From Hippopus hippopus (Eukaryota; Mollusca; Bivalvia; Cardiida; Cardiidae), in the NCBI GenBank assembly GCA_946811185.2, contig OX328098.1, positions 38,193,650 to 38,257,649 on the forward strand: a DNA stretch of 64,000 nucleotides, read 5' to 3'. Of this stretch, positions 47,925-59,380 are shown one piece after another. The position numbers and the translations under genes are program-made. Positions within the stretch are counted from its first letter, which is position 1; the number at the start of each line of letters is the position of its first letter. A model generated the notes under the pieces. The model worked only from the letters and a program-made list of their open reading frames with translations. It was not told where the DNA came from and did not search any database.

Positions 47925-48369
47925 AATGTCTAAAACATGATCAAGTCTAAAATTCTGTTGTTTGGTAAACAGTTGAAAGGTAGTTTGTGTCCGTTCATAC
48001 AGATGAATTGCATGTTAAGGGCTGCAAGTTAAAATTCTATCCACTTCATTCCAACAAGTCTGTACATAAGATGAGGTATTTTCTTGTCTAATTTGTTTCC
48101 ATAAACAAAGAGCAAAAATGAAAAATTGTCTTATTTCACCCTTATCTCTCCATGATAACCAAGTAATTTTGACCCTTGCACATTTCTCTTTGACTCTTGG
48201 AAATTCCATTTTGACTCTTGAAAATTTGGGCCCAAGAGTCAATGACTCTTGGTATTCTGGACCTAGTGAGAACCCTGTTGAGAGTTCAGTATTCACAGAA
48301 CAGTTTAATTCAGTTTCATATATGTTTAATTGTTATTGCAAAGATTAATTCCAGTGTTCTATTGATAGT

Positions 48370-48940
48370 ACACAGTGATATTTTTACAAATTTGAAACAG
48401 TGGGACACGGCGCCCACTACCCGTGAAGAGTATGGGACATCTGTGAAATTTATGCGCCCCTTTTTGTCGTATCCAAATTAGTTAAAATTGTTGCACTTGC
48501 CAAGTTGGGTGCTCGTTACAAAATTTAATCAATAAACTACAACCTCAATACCTTTTTATTTCGCGTTCAGCTTTATGTATTTTCTCGATGACATGACGAA
48601 GCTGAGAAAATCCACAAATCTTTACCCAAAATACAACACATATTACTTTCGTTTTCCATGGGAAGCCATACTTTTCGGATTTTATTGTAAGAACACTGCT
48701 GATTGGTTGGACTTTAAACCAATCAAAATCAACCTTACCCTCGCAAACTGTAGCCGGGGTTACATATGGAATATTACAACAGTCTGCATTTCTGCATGGT
48801 CGGATCATGTCAAGTTGCCTGTGTTAAGAGACTGAGGTGCATATCCAATGAGACCAAAGGTCGAATCCAATATTCACCTCTTTACACACGTAACGAGACA
48901 TGATCCGACCACACAGAAATGCAGACTGATGTAATATTCC
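48370..48940. repeat. Inverted copy of the 40604 repeat, with terminal foldback
   Basis: 48370-48800 matches 40604-40990 and 35872-35983 in reverse. Its end folds on a partial inverted copy (48790-48829 against 48893-48938, sharing CATGATCCGACCA). 47940-48273 is a piece shared with 8200-8572. Confidence 0.65.
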
Positions 48941-49053
48941 TTTTATTACGAGGGGCATTTCTAAAGTCCCTAAAGTGACGGCGGGTTATTAATATAGTAA
49001 AACTAAGGGTGTACACACTTATTTCAATTCTTCAAAGTACTCTTCGTTGTTAT

Positions 49054-52000
49054 CCCCTGCCAAAGGCGGAGGGATATAGTTTTAGCATTGTCCGTCCGTC
49101 ATATGTCCGTCCGTCCGTCCGTCCGTGTGTCAGTCCTGGTGAATATCTCCAATACCATTGGACGGAATTTCGTGAAATTTTATATGTGTGTACAATAACC
49201 CATTCCACCGAGACTCTTTTTTTGTTTTTTTGATTCGATGCAAAATGGCCGACTGGGAGCGATTTTAAGTTACGCGGTTGAGTGAATTTTTGGTCTTCAT
49301 TTTTACAGCATTTTCTGCTTGTCCAGAGCATAACTTTGTCATCTCCAGTCCGATTGACTTAAAACTTGGCATTTGTGTTTGTTGCAATAATACGGAGTGC
49401 ACAGCGAAAGAAACATAACTCTACCTGGTGTTGTCTTTGAGTTATTTCCCTTTGATCTTCATTTTTACAGCATTTTCTGCTTGTCCGGAGCATAACTTGT
49501 CATCTCCAGTCCGATTGACTTGAAACTTGGCATTTGTTTTTGTTGCAATAATACGGAGTGCAGTGCGAAAGAAACATAACTCTACCTCGTGCTGTCTTTG
49601 AGTTATTTCCCTTTGATCATCATTTTTACAGCAATTTCTGCTTGTCCGGAGCTTAACTTTGTCATCTCCAGTCCGATTGACTTGAAACTTGGCATTTGTG
49701 TTTGTTGCAATAATATGGAGTGCATTGCGAAAGAAACATAACTCTACCTGGTGTTGTCTTTGAATTATTTCCCTTTGATCTTCATTTTTACAGCATTGTC
49801 TGCTTGTCCGGAGCATAACTTTGTCATCTCCAGTCCGATTGACTTGAAACTTGGCATTTGTGTTTGTTGCAATAATATGGAGTGCATTGCAAAAGAAACA
49901 TAACTCTACCTCGTGCTGTCTTTGAGTTATTTCCCTTTGTCATTTTTACAGCATTTTCTGCTTGTCCGGAGCATAACTTTGTCATCTCCAGTCCGATTGA
50001 CATGAAACTTGGCATTTGTGTTTGTTGCAATAATACAGAGTGCATTGCGAAAGAAACATAACTCTACCTGGTGTAGTCTTTGAATTATTTCCCTTTCATC
50101 TTCATTTTTACAGCATTTTCTGCTTGTCCGGAGCATAACTTTGTCATCTCCAGTCCGATTGACTTGAAACTTGGCATTTTCGTTTGTTGCAATGATACGG
50201 AGTGCAGTGCGAAAGAACCATAACTGTACCTCGTGCTGTCTGAGTTATTTCCATTTGATCGTCATTTTTACCGCATTTTCTGCTTGTCTGGAATACAACT
50301 TTGTCATTTTTAGTCTGAACATCTTCAAATTTGGTATGCATGATAGTTGAAAAATTACAGAGTAACGTGCACAAGGACCATAACTCTTTCTAGCACAAAT
50401 TTTGAGTTATTCCCCCTTAGATCTTCATTTTCATAGCATTTCTTGCTTGTCCGGAGCATAACTTTGTCATCTTAAGTAGGAATGATTTGAAATATGGTAT
50501 GCTTATTTGTTGCAATATTTGGAAGTGCAGTGTGCAAGAATTGTAACTCTACCTTGTGCTGTCTTTGAGTTATTTCCCTCTGATCATCATTTTTACAGCA
50601 TTTAGTGCTTGTCCGGAATATAACTTTGTCATCTCAAGTCAAAACGACTTCAAACTTGGTATGCATGTTTGTTGCAATATTATGGAGTACAGTGTGCAAG
50701 AACAATAACTCTACCTAGCGCGGATTTTTAGTAATTCCCTTTTATCTTCATTTTTACAGTAATTCTTGCTTGTCCGGAACGGAACTTTGTCACCTCAAGT
50801 CAAATTGACTTGAGACTTGGTAAACATGTTTGTTGCAGTTACGAAAAGTGCAATGCACTGGAGCCGTAACCTTACCTAATGCCCTTTTTGAATTATTCCC
50901 TATTCATTATTTTTTTTTACAGCTTTTCATGCTTCTGTACAATATAACTTTGTCTTTTCATGTTGGAATGACCTGAAACATATGCATGTTTCCTTAACAT
51001 TAGAGGAGACATTCATGCCTATTTCAATCACTTACACGATCAGGGTTCCTTCTGGCTTCTTTTTTTCTTGCGCCATCACTTTCGCCAAATGAGAAAAGTT
51101 TGCGCCAAATTGAAATAATTAGAGCCAGTTGGTGCCAATTTTAAAATGAAAGTACCGGAGGTCAGGCATAATCAAGAATTGGTCTATAAATTTTCATCGC
51201 ATGGTTGTGTCAATAAAAAAACAAACAAGAAAACATTTGTTTTCATCAGATTTCATAACTCATATCTATGTCTTTTACATGAATATAGTAAAAAAAGTAT
51301 TTTTGTGAACAATGGAAAAAACAACATCTATTAAGTTTAAGTAGATCTATCTTTAATGTTTGTAAAACCACTGTGACAAAAGCAGAAATAGGTCATTGAG
51401 AGCAATTTCTACTTTTGTAACAAAGTTTTAAAGAAAGACTATTTGAAACATATAGAAGTTTAAATTGTACAAACCAAACAACAAAGTCAATATGTTAAAA
51501 AAAAAAATGTTAAAAAAAAAGAAGAAATTTCTCCCTTAGAAAGAAATTGCTTCTGTAGGGACTTTTTTTTTTTTTATCTGTAACAGTATAAAAAAGTTAA
51601 AATATTAAAAAAACCAAACAAGTTTTCCGAAAAGGTGGGCGATTAACGGAGGAAGAACGACATAGATCTAGAAAATGCCGAGGACGACGATAACATTACG
51701 TCGCCATTTTGGAAACCCGCTGTATTTTACCTGCGATCATGATTCATTTGGACATTTAGTAACATTCACGATTGATATAGGCCACTGGTCTTCGATACTT
51801 TCACTTTCAGACAGTTTTCCAAAATAAATTTACAGTTTTTTTCTAGCCGGATGTTTATGTTATCGAAAGTATAGGTATATTCAGATAGACAGGTGTAAAT
51901 GACATCGATTTGTGAAGTAATTTTGATTACTTCGATGCCGTTGTTTATTCCAGCTGATTTATTTCACTTTTATCGATGGATTGGCGGTCATGCATCCATG

Positions 52001-52848
52001 CATTGCAGTGAAGGGGGCCAGTTTTAAAATGTTCGGCATCCCGATGTGAAAAAATATCGGCGCCAGTCATTTTCGCCAATCGGCATTTTTTGGCGCCACA
52101 TTTAAAAATCTATCGCAAATGGCGCCAAATCCGAAGCCCAGCGGGAACCCTGACGATTTCTGCTGCACTACTATTTTCCTGTACCTGCCCTTTACGATTA
52201 TTATCCCCCCTCGACAACTGGCGGTGGGACGGGCATATCTTGCGACAATTTGCCGCTCTTGTTCATTAAATGTCATGTCATGGAAAAAGGGGTCTTAACA
52301 AATATTTTCATTATGGACCAATATCTCTTTCACTACAGGACAAAATGCAATTAAACTTCATCTTTATTAAGCCACAGACAATAGTTATTTGATTTTATTT
52401 CATGAAATGCCATGTCACGAAAAAAGGGGGCTAAATGTATAATTTCATTATGGACCAATAACAGTTTGCCCATTCGTCCACCTGGACAGATATCTTCTGA
52501 AGTCCTTGATGAACATTTATGAAACTTCATGCATGTCTTTCTTAGGATAGTCCGTTGATACAATTTTCTTTTATATATAATGACGTTTCATGAAAAAAGG
52601 GGGCTTGATGTATATTTTCATTATTTGTTTTCATTTAATGAAATGCCATGTTATGGTAAAAGGGGACTTAATGTATTATCTCATTATGGACCACTTATAT
52701 ATTTTTCATTTAATGAAATGCTGTGTCATGGAAAAAGGGGGCTTAATGTGTAACTTATCATGGACCATTAACAAAAAGGCCACATGTTCATGCAACACAC
52801 AATACCTCTAATATGTTTGTATCAAAAAAGGTCTTTTTCGGCAGGGGA
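49054..52848. mobile_element. Hairpin-ended tandem-array element D
   Basis: The left end is ATCCCCTGCCAAAGGCGG with AGGGATA, forming a hairpin, then CGTCCGTCCGTC. The right end, reversed, is ATCCCCTGCCGAAAAAGAC. The array has at least nine units of about 162 bp, 49300-50990, keyed by GCTTGTCCGGAGCATAAC. A second array of ~100 bp units (52265-52790) is keyed by GAAATGCCATGT and GGACCA. It is split at 51040 by a smaller element. Its GGGACGGGCATATCTT segment also occurs in element B. Confidence 0.7.
51041..52152. mobile_element. Element with CAGGGTTCC ends and 5-bp TSD
   Basis: The ends CAGGGTTCCTTCTGGCTTC and, reversed, CAGGGTTCCCGCTGGGCTTC are flanked by ACGAT (51036-51040, 52153-52157). Subterminal regions are rich in GGCGCCA. 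It is non-autonomous. A related left end is at about 46530. Confidence 0.75.
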
Positions 52849-52859
52849 TATCATATCAA

Positions 52860-54650
52860 CGAAATTGCTTGTTCTTCACACACTTTTCTAGACGTCTGAT
52901 CCAGTCATGAAAGGCAGTTGTGAACGTTTCCTTTTGTATACTGTTTGTACACTGGAACAGCACGCTGCCTACATCATGGCACGACTCAAAGCAGCGACCT
53001 CGCATGTACTCCTTGATGTATGGGTTCAGCCAAAAGCAGACTTCGCGAAACACGTCGGTGCGACGGACATGACCGATGAATCTTGACGAGGACCGACGAT
53101 TTTTCAGGGCGGATCGGTCCGACTGTCCGGCATTTATTCCGACCCGCTGAAAACGTTATCGCAACGTTTTGGACAAAAATGGCATCATTAAAATATTACG
53201 AAAGTGCGCAACCCGGTAAAAAAGAAAATTAACGTCAGAAGAGCGCTCTGAAAAGAAAAAAGAATATGAGAAAAGGAGACCGGAGAGAAAATTTAATGAG
53301 AAATGGAAGTAGCAACAAGAATGGTTCGTTTATGACTCGGAAAAGGTGCAAATACGCTGCACAGTCTGTCAGGATTTTCACGGCAAGAAAGTAAGAACGG
53401 ACCGACATCTTCGCATTACAAACACATTTATTCTTGGACGCACAAATTGTAGAGCATTCGCAGTTGACGACCATGAAAAATCTAAACTGCACCATCTTTG
53501 TTTTTGTTAAATTTGATTCGGTCTGACAAGTAATGACATTCAGCAGAGAATAAATAGAGAGAACAGAAATTTCAGTGACTTTTGAAAGTCTTAATGAGTA
53601 CAGAAATAGGTTAATAGCATTATATGCATAAAGTTGATATAACTGTTACCTTTCTTTCTTATGTTTTCTTTGTTTTTGTTAAATTTTCTTTCGGTCTGAC
53701 AGATTTTCTTTCGGACTGACAGATTTTCAGGCCTTGTCAGACCGAATGTCTGACACTTTTTATGAACTTTCGGGAAGTGTGCAAAAGTCACATGGAGAAA
53801 GGTCAGGACTATATGCGGGGTGTTGTAAAGTGTTACTCTTTCAAATAGTCTTCAATGACAGCGGAGTGATGGGCTGGTGCGTTATCATGGAGCAGATGGA
53901 TGCCGTGCACCCCTGTGTGTGGACGCTTGCTAGTGTAATGCTTAACCACTTTAGAAAGGACATTGGTTTTGTAAAATACTCCTGTTACACTGGTGTGTTG
54001 AGGGACAGGAACTTGGGCAACCATGCCATCAGAATAAAAAAATAGAGCGTACATAATGCGCCTGACACCCCTGCTTCTACGCGTCAATTAAAGCCTTTCA
54101 TCATTTTCGCGTATCCAAACTTTGTTGTTCTCCTTATTTTCAGGCTCAAAAAAGTACAGCCATGTTTCATCGCCTGTAACTATTTCTCTCAACCTCCTTG
54201 AGTCACAATCCTTGTACATACGGAGAAGCTCTGTCGCTTTAATAAGGCGGTCCCTCTTTTGCTCATCGGTCAATAAATGCGGGACCCATCGCGCACTAAC
54301 CTTCCTTAACCGAAGCCGTTCTTTTAAGATCTGAAAGACAGCCGACGTATTCAAGCCTGGTATCTTGACTACTTCTTGCACTGTATATCTTGCGTCTGCG
54401 TCAATGAGTGATTTCACATGGCAACATCATTTTCAGACACGGCCGACAGAGGACGACCTGACCGGGGGCCATCTTTGACGCTCTCTCTACCCTGCCTAAA
54501 TAGCTTATCCACCATGCAACTACTTGGTATGACAGAGCATTATCTCCATATATCTTATCCAAATCGGCTTTAACATCCAACTCGTTGAAACAGAGTAATC
54601 CGTGAATTTTACAATACACACGTTGCTCCTCCGCCACAGAGCCACCATTC
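52860..54650 (-). pseudogene. Mariner transposase, multiply frameshifted
   Basis: On the minus strand from about 54650 the product starts with VYCKIHGLLCF, with a helix-turn-helix region. A second frame (54088-54417) has TGDETWLYFFEPE, the first catalytic Asp region. A third (53833-54087) has LLHDNAPAH, the second. HPAYSPDLSPCDF follows near 53790 after another shift, giving the third. The C-terminus RGRCFESCHD...AFHDWIRRLEKCVKNKQ is at 52860-53050. 53051-53700 between the last pieces is not clearly coding. It cannot make an active enzyme. Confidence 0.85.
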
Positions 54651-55221
54651 ACGTCCGCCTTTTTGGCCAGTATGCTTGACCATGCTCATTGATTGGTCAA
54701 AACTTGCACGTGCAAGTCGAGAAAAAAGTGCACCGATGTACGGACAAATGCTTGGCCTTTTATTTGGTATACATTACAATGACATGCATGTAAAACCTGT
54801 GAGCCTACCGCCTTACTTTAAGGACTTTTAAAATGCCCCTCGTATATACCTCACCACAATAACTGTAAAGAAACATCACAAAATCAATATGAATAACCAA
54901 AAGTTCAGATAACTACATTTATTTGAACATACAAATACAATATTTGTGAATGGTGGATGAATATACATAAATAACGTAAAGTCTGCATAGATCAGTTTGC
55001 ATTCAAAAATGGCGGTTGCTACCCCGAGCCGCTACAAAAAAAAAAGACAACAACTGTGGCTAAAAAAATTATTTCTTAAACACTGAAAAGGTAGTCGGTG
55101 GTTGTTATGTCACTATCAAAAATAGTACATTTCTTTTCGTTTTTACGCAGGAGGCAAGTCGAGCTTGTGATTATGAATTGCCATTCTAAAGTTCACGAGT
55201 ATATTGTACAGTAGCATATGC

Positions 55222-56718
55222 TAGGTTGGCGTTACTGATCGCCAAAATCGCCATTGGCGATTAACTTTTTCAGCTGGAAACTAAAAACACAAAAAGAGCT
55301 GATATTGGCGATTGTGAAAATGTGATAAGATAAAATCGTCGATCGTGAAATTTTTATCAGTTTTGTATATTGAACACTTCCTAATCTGTTAAATCAAGAT
55401 ACGTCAACTTGCTTATCATATACCGGGTATCCTATGCTGATAACCCTTGCATCTCCCTTAACTATCCGATAGACGAAGTTATCGGGTGGGATAGTCTTGT
55501 ACTATAAATAGAACACAGGAGCAGTCGCAATTTTTTGGACACTGTAGTGCTGAACGAATTAATCAAGTTTTTACTTTTGCTTATCAAGTAAATTTTACAG
55601 CATTAATTGCGGTATTTTTCTGAAATACTTGACTTTTTAAGCTTTATGTGGCCTCATTATATTCTTTTCTTGTGAAACTTTTTTTTTTGTTAAAATCTAA
55701 CGAATGCTAGATCTATAATTGCGTCAAATGAGAAATATTGTCACCAGATATTTTTTGGTGATCGGCAGTGTCAAGGAGGGCTAAGTGTGAAACGATATTT
55801 CTTGAATCATTTGCAAGACCAAACACATGTGTTTTGGGTTTAATTTCATCAAAAGTGGGGTTAAACATCCCTTGCAATGTATGAAATCAATGGTTGATTT
55901 GAAGAAAATCTAATTAGTTGTTTAGCAGACGGCACAATTTCAGAGTCAACCAGATTGGGGAAAAAAATGCAGACGACAATTTACACATGTAGCTCATGAG
56001 GTATTTTAATTTTGCCTTTGAAAAGGCAGTGAACATTGTTAGAATAGGAGAAAATGCAGGTTATCATCATTTTCACCTTTTCCTAGCATTTGCAATAGCC
56101 TTCTTTCTCAGGGTTGCTCAAACTTGGGATTGTATGGTCAAGGGTTAAGTCTGATCAAAATACACTTATTGTTGAATTTATGAAACTTTAACCCATTACC
56201 TAATACACCATTTTGAGACCGTCCCAAATTCAAAGAAGCTGCAGACGACAACTGAAATGTGCTACTAGTGGGTTTTAAGATACAGATTGCATAGAAAACA
56301 TTGTGAGAAAAGGTGAAATTGCTCAAAATGAGCAATTTCACCTTTTCTCACAATGTTTTCGTAAAGCTTTTTTCTCCATTGTGTTAAAACGGGTATATAT
56401 GGAGGAAAGGGTTAAATAATTCATCATTCTACAAGCACAGGGTTTTGCAGCTGACTTTTGTTGACGTTTTAACACTTTGCTCTCTATTGTATGTGATGGG
56501 AACATCAGAAATAATTAAAAAAAAAACTGAAAGACTTGCAAATTTATATCAGTGCTAGACAAAGCTATAGATATATATACTGATCATGCATGGCTCAAAG
56601 TCATGTAATACTCAGGATATGCCACAATCAAAGACCAAGTCACAGTGATCAGGTTCATCAACGGGTTTTGACCGACGACAATTTCGGCTACTAAAGATTT
56701 TTGGCTGGCGCCAACCTA
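55222..56718. mobile_element. TIR element with TAGGTTGGCG ends
   Basis: TAGGTTGGCG at 55222 and CGCCAACCTA at 56709-56718 are inverted. Flanking 8-mers GCATATGC and GATATGGA are similar but not identical. Subterminal sequence repeats TGGCGAT/ATCGCC. Two palindromic MITEs lie inside (55935-56145, 56189-56415). 54845-55221 shows nothing else. Confidence 0.5.
56189..56415. repeat. Palindromic MITE with perfect 32-bp arms
   Basis: The arms 56294-56325 and 56329-56360 pair with no mismatch around AAA. The inner arm sequence (GGTGAAATTGCTCA) departs from the family consensus (GGAGAAAATGCTGG), and the other arm departs in the matching way. The outer ends are TTTAACCCATTACC and GGAAAGGGTTAA. Confidence 0.85.
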
Positions 56719-57285
56719 GATATGGAAATACCCTTTCGAAGCAACACGTTTCTGTAATGGGCACTGATATCGGACAAAATTAAGTTCTGCATAGAAACAA
56801 TTTTTCAAAAAAGTAGACGAGAAGTAACAGATAAAATAGCTATGAATACACTAAAAATGGGGTTTAAGATTGTGCTTTGTCATGCAGGCCGAACATGTTA
56901 GGAATTTGGCGATAAGACCCGAACGTCAATACACAGAAGTAGTCTGTGTACACAATTATGCTCTACACATGGTACTAGACAGATACGGTAAAATTTTCTG
57001 TTGAGTTGTATTGGCGAGTTAGATAACGCCCGTATTTTACTCGGATCATAGATAGGTATGTAATAAAGTAGAATATTCTAAAAGATAAAACCCGGAATGC
57101 AGTCGCTCTTAAAATCAGAAACGCAGTCGCACCAAGCGGCAAACGTATGTGCCCAAGAGATGCACATCTTTTAAAAATCTGCATCCTCGGCGATTTTTAT
57201 GCGCCATTCCCGCAGGGCGCGCAGGTAAATGAATCACTGAGTACATAATGTATGATGTATATCACATACATGTATAATGATGTAC

Positions 57286-58212
57286 ACCCATAGGGGTCCA
57301 TAGTTTGACTCCTGTCACCCATACTGTAGACTAAAACAAGGGATTTAACTGTATGCAGCCCGTTACTCGCCCCCGGTTACAAAAAAACAACGTATCTTTT
57401 CTACTCCATCAGTTATTCTCCTAATTTTTTCTACAGCTGAGAGCTAAAACATTTTTCTACCAGAAAAACACAACTGTTTGTCAGTGGCTAATGCAGTCTG
57501 GCTGATACATTCGCTCGAACTTGTAAACTCGCTCAAAAATCTTCGCCATTGACACGGGTTCGTACATTCGATACTGACGTTCGCGCATATAAACCAATGA
57601 AATTTCTCGTTCCAAACAGTGTCACCGTACTGTCACGTGACAAAAAGGTGTGAGCAGCTGTACGAAATTTCATTGGTTGAATTCACAACTGTTAGTACAT
57701 ATCAACCGATGAAATTTCTCGTTCCAAACAATGTCACATGACAGAAGATGGCTGCAGCTGTTCGAAATAAGAACGCGGATCACAAATTCAACGAATTCTG
57801 AGGCGTTTCGTCGTTATTGAAGATAAAGACTATAGGTCAGTAGTTTTTTTGAACATGTTTAAAGGGTGGGTGCTGCTAATGCTGCGTTTCATTGGATCTA
57901 AAGTGCATTTTATATCTTGAAAACGGATGTACGAACCCGTGTCAATGGCGCAGATTTTTGAGCGAGTTTACAAGTTCGAGCGAATGTATCAGCCAGACTG
58001 CATTAGCCACTGACAAACAGTTGTGTTTTTCTGGTAGAAAAATGTTTTAGCTCTCAGCTGTAGAAAAAAATAAGAGAATAACTGATGGGGTAGAAAAGAT
58101 ATGTTGTTTTTTGTAACCGGGGGCGAGTAACGGACTGCATACAGTTAAATCCTTTGTTTATAGTATATAGTCTATGGGTGCCAGGAATCAAACTACGGAC
58201 CCCTATGTGTAC
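57286..58212. mobile_element. Large foldback element, ~287 bp arms
   Basis: The arms 57286-57572 and 57926-58212 are inverted and nearly identical over their length. The 350 bp centre holds an imperfect duplication (ATGAAATTTCTCGTTCCAAA twice, CAGCTGT/CAGCTG twice). Possible 9-bp TSDs are ACATGTATA and ACATATATA (one mismatch), which would fit a Mutator-like origin. Confidence 0.75.
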
Positions 58213-58507
58213 ACCAACATATATAGCAAGACAGTAAATTTTCCCCCAACATGGCCTTTGTCGCGTGTTTTTTCCCCTTTTGACCAACTTGTCTTCCCCA
58301 AACCATAAAAAAAAGACCTGTAAATTCTCTTATATATGAGGAAAAAATTTGATTTCATGAAATGAAAATATTGAACAACCTACAAATAAGATGGGTATGG
58401 TAGGGTGGGGAGAAGGTTTGAAAAATTAAATAAGTCAAAGACTTGCTTATATCTCAGATACATTTTATTGTAATTAGTGTAATTACCTTTTACTATAAAT
58501 TAGGCCT

Positions 58508-58718
58508 AAAAAAAAATATCTGTGTTTAGGGTTTCCCTACCCTACCTAGAAAATGCTGCCGACCCAGAACTTTTTATGTTATGATTGAAAAAAAAAATCT
58601 TTCGGATGTGATTTCCGTACATGTTCCATGTAAAAAGTTTTTGGAAAAAAGAAATAAATCCCTACCTACCCTACCTACAGCATCTCGGACCGAAACCCTA
58701 AACACAGATATTTTTTTG
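58508..58718. mobile_element. Small MITE with TTAGGCCT-type TSD
   Basis: The inverted ends AATATCTGTGTTTAGGGTTT (58508 and, reversed, 58718) are flanked by TTAGGCCT (58500-58507) and TTAGCCCT (58719-58726), one mismatch. A CCCTACCTACC-rich subterminal region resembles the ends of the 35984-40603 insertion. Confidence 0.75.
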
Positions 58719-59151
58719 TTAGCCCTTATGTAACATTACAAAATACCATGACACTGTATCGTATCGCACCATAACTATTGTAATATATTGTGATACGTTT
58801 TTTCTGGCGATACCCAGTTCTATTTCGTTGAGTACAAAAATTTGTTGTTTTATAAAGAGTTAACCCTCGCACATTTGATAAAGAATCTTTGATTGGTGAA
58901 CTTTTAAACTGATGACACTTGACCTAACTGTAAGCATATAGATAACGAATCAAAGTTGGAGCAAATAATACATTTTCAACTTGTTTGGAAAACAGCTGAA
59001 AATTAGCTGGGAGAAGGAGAAAATGCTGGTTACCAGCATGTTTTGCTGACCCACTATGTTTTCAAAAGCCTTCTTCCTAAGGCTTATTCTTTGGCAACAG
59101 TCAATACCCTAGATTTAATGAAAAGCAACTAGAGCAAGGTGTTGCAGAGCT

Positions 59152-59380
59152 TTAACTCTTTACCACACAATCCCGACTTTTAACGACCCTAAGAAAGAAG
59201 CCTTTTGAAAACATTGTAGGAAAAGGAGAAAATGCTGGTAACCAGCATTTTCTCCTTTTCCCACAATGTTTTCTACCCTTCCCAAGACGAATTTCAATTT
59301 TTGAGCCATGCTTATGTTGTCGTCTGCAGATGCTTTCAGTTTAGACTGGTCTACAATTTTGTCGTTTGGTAAAGAGTTAA
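59152..59380. repeat. Best palindromic TTAA MITE copy
   Basis: TTAA (59152-59155) is followed by CTCTTTACCA, and the other end mirrors it as TGGTAAAGAG plus TTAA (59377-59380). The core 59207-59273 is an inverted repeat with 33-bp arms around a single central base (59240) and one mismatch. The right half has GTCGTCTGCAGATGCTTTC. It has no coding capacity. TTAA flanks and CYCTTTACCA ends suggest mobilisation by a piggyBac-type enzyme. Confidence 0.85.

Larger units (their letters stand above)
48949..54842 (-). mobile_element. Mariner element split by a 3.8 kb insertion
   Basis: The inverted ends CGAGGGGCATTTCTAAAGTC (48949) and, reversed, CGAGGGGCATTTTAAAAGTC (54842) are flanked by TA. The transposase C-terminus lies in two places: up to CVKNKQ at about 52870, and YFEELK-stop near 49025-49050. 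The intervening 49054-52848 is therefore a later insertion. Without it the mariner is about 2.1 kb. Confidence 0.75.
46428..58822. mobile_element. hAT-like element expanded to 12.4 kb by nesting
   Basis: The left end is TAGAGCTGGGGCGATATC. The right end, reversed, is TAGAACTGGGTATCGCC. Flanking 8-mers GATGGTTG and TTTCGTTG agree only in part, so the TSD is eroded. Stronger support comes from the split MITE on both sides. Subterminal ATCGATA/GTATCG-type motifs match the style of the 31000-42001 element. It contains the Penelope fragment, the mariner nest and several foldbacks. Confidence 0.6.
46238..58864. repeat. One palindromic MITE split by a 12.4 kb insertion
   Basis: The left part is 46238-46427 (ACCACACAATCCTGAATTTT, core, GTTGTCTGCAGATGGTTG). 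The right 42 bp are 58823-58864 (TTTCGTTGAGTACAAAAATT then TATAAAGAGTTAA). Together they give a complete family member of normal length. Confidence 0.65.

Noticed and set aside
46530..48273. A 5-bp-TSD element from GAGGGTTCCC (46530) to GAGAACCCTG (48273)
   Set aside because: The ends are plausible but no matching flanking duplication was found, so the pairing is unsupported.
49442..50374. Serial ORFs with CCKNEDQREI-type repeats
   Set aside because: They are translations of the ~162 bp tandem array of element D, which is open by chance in one frame.
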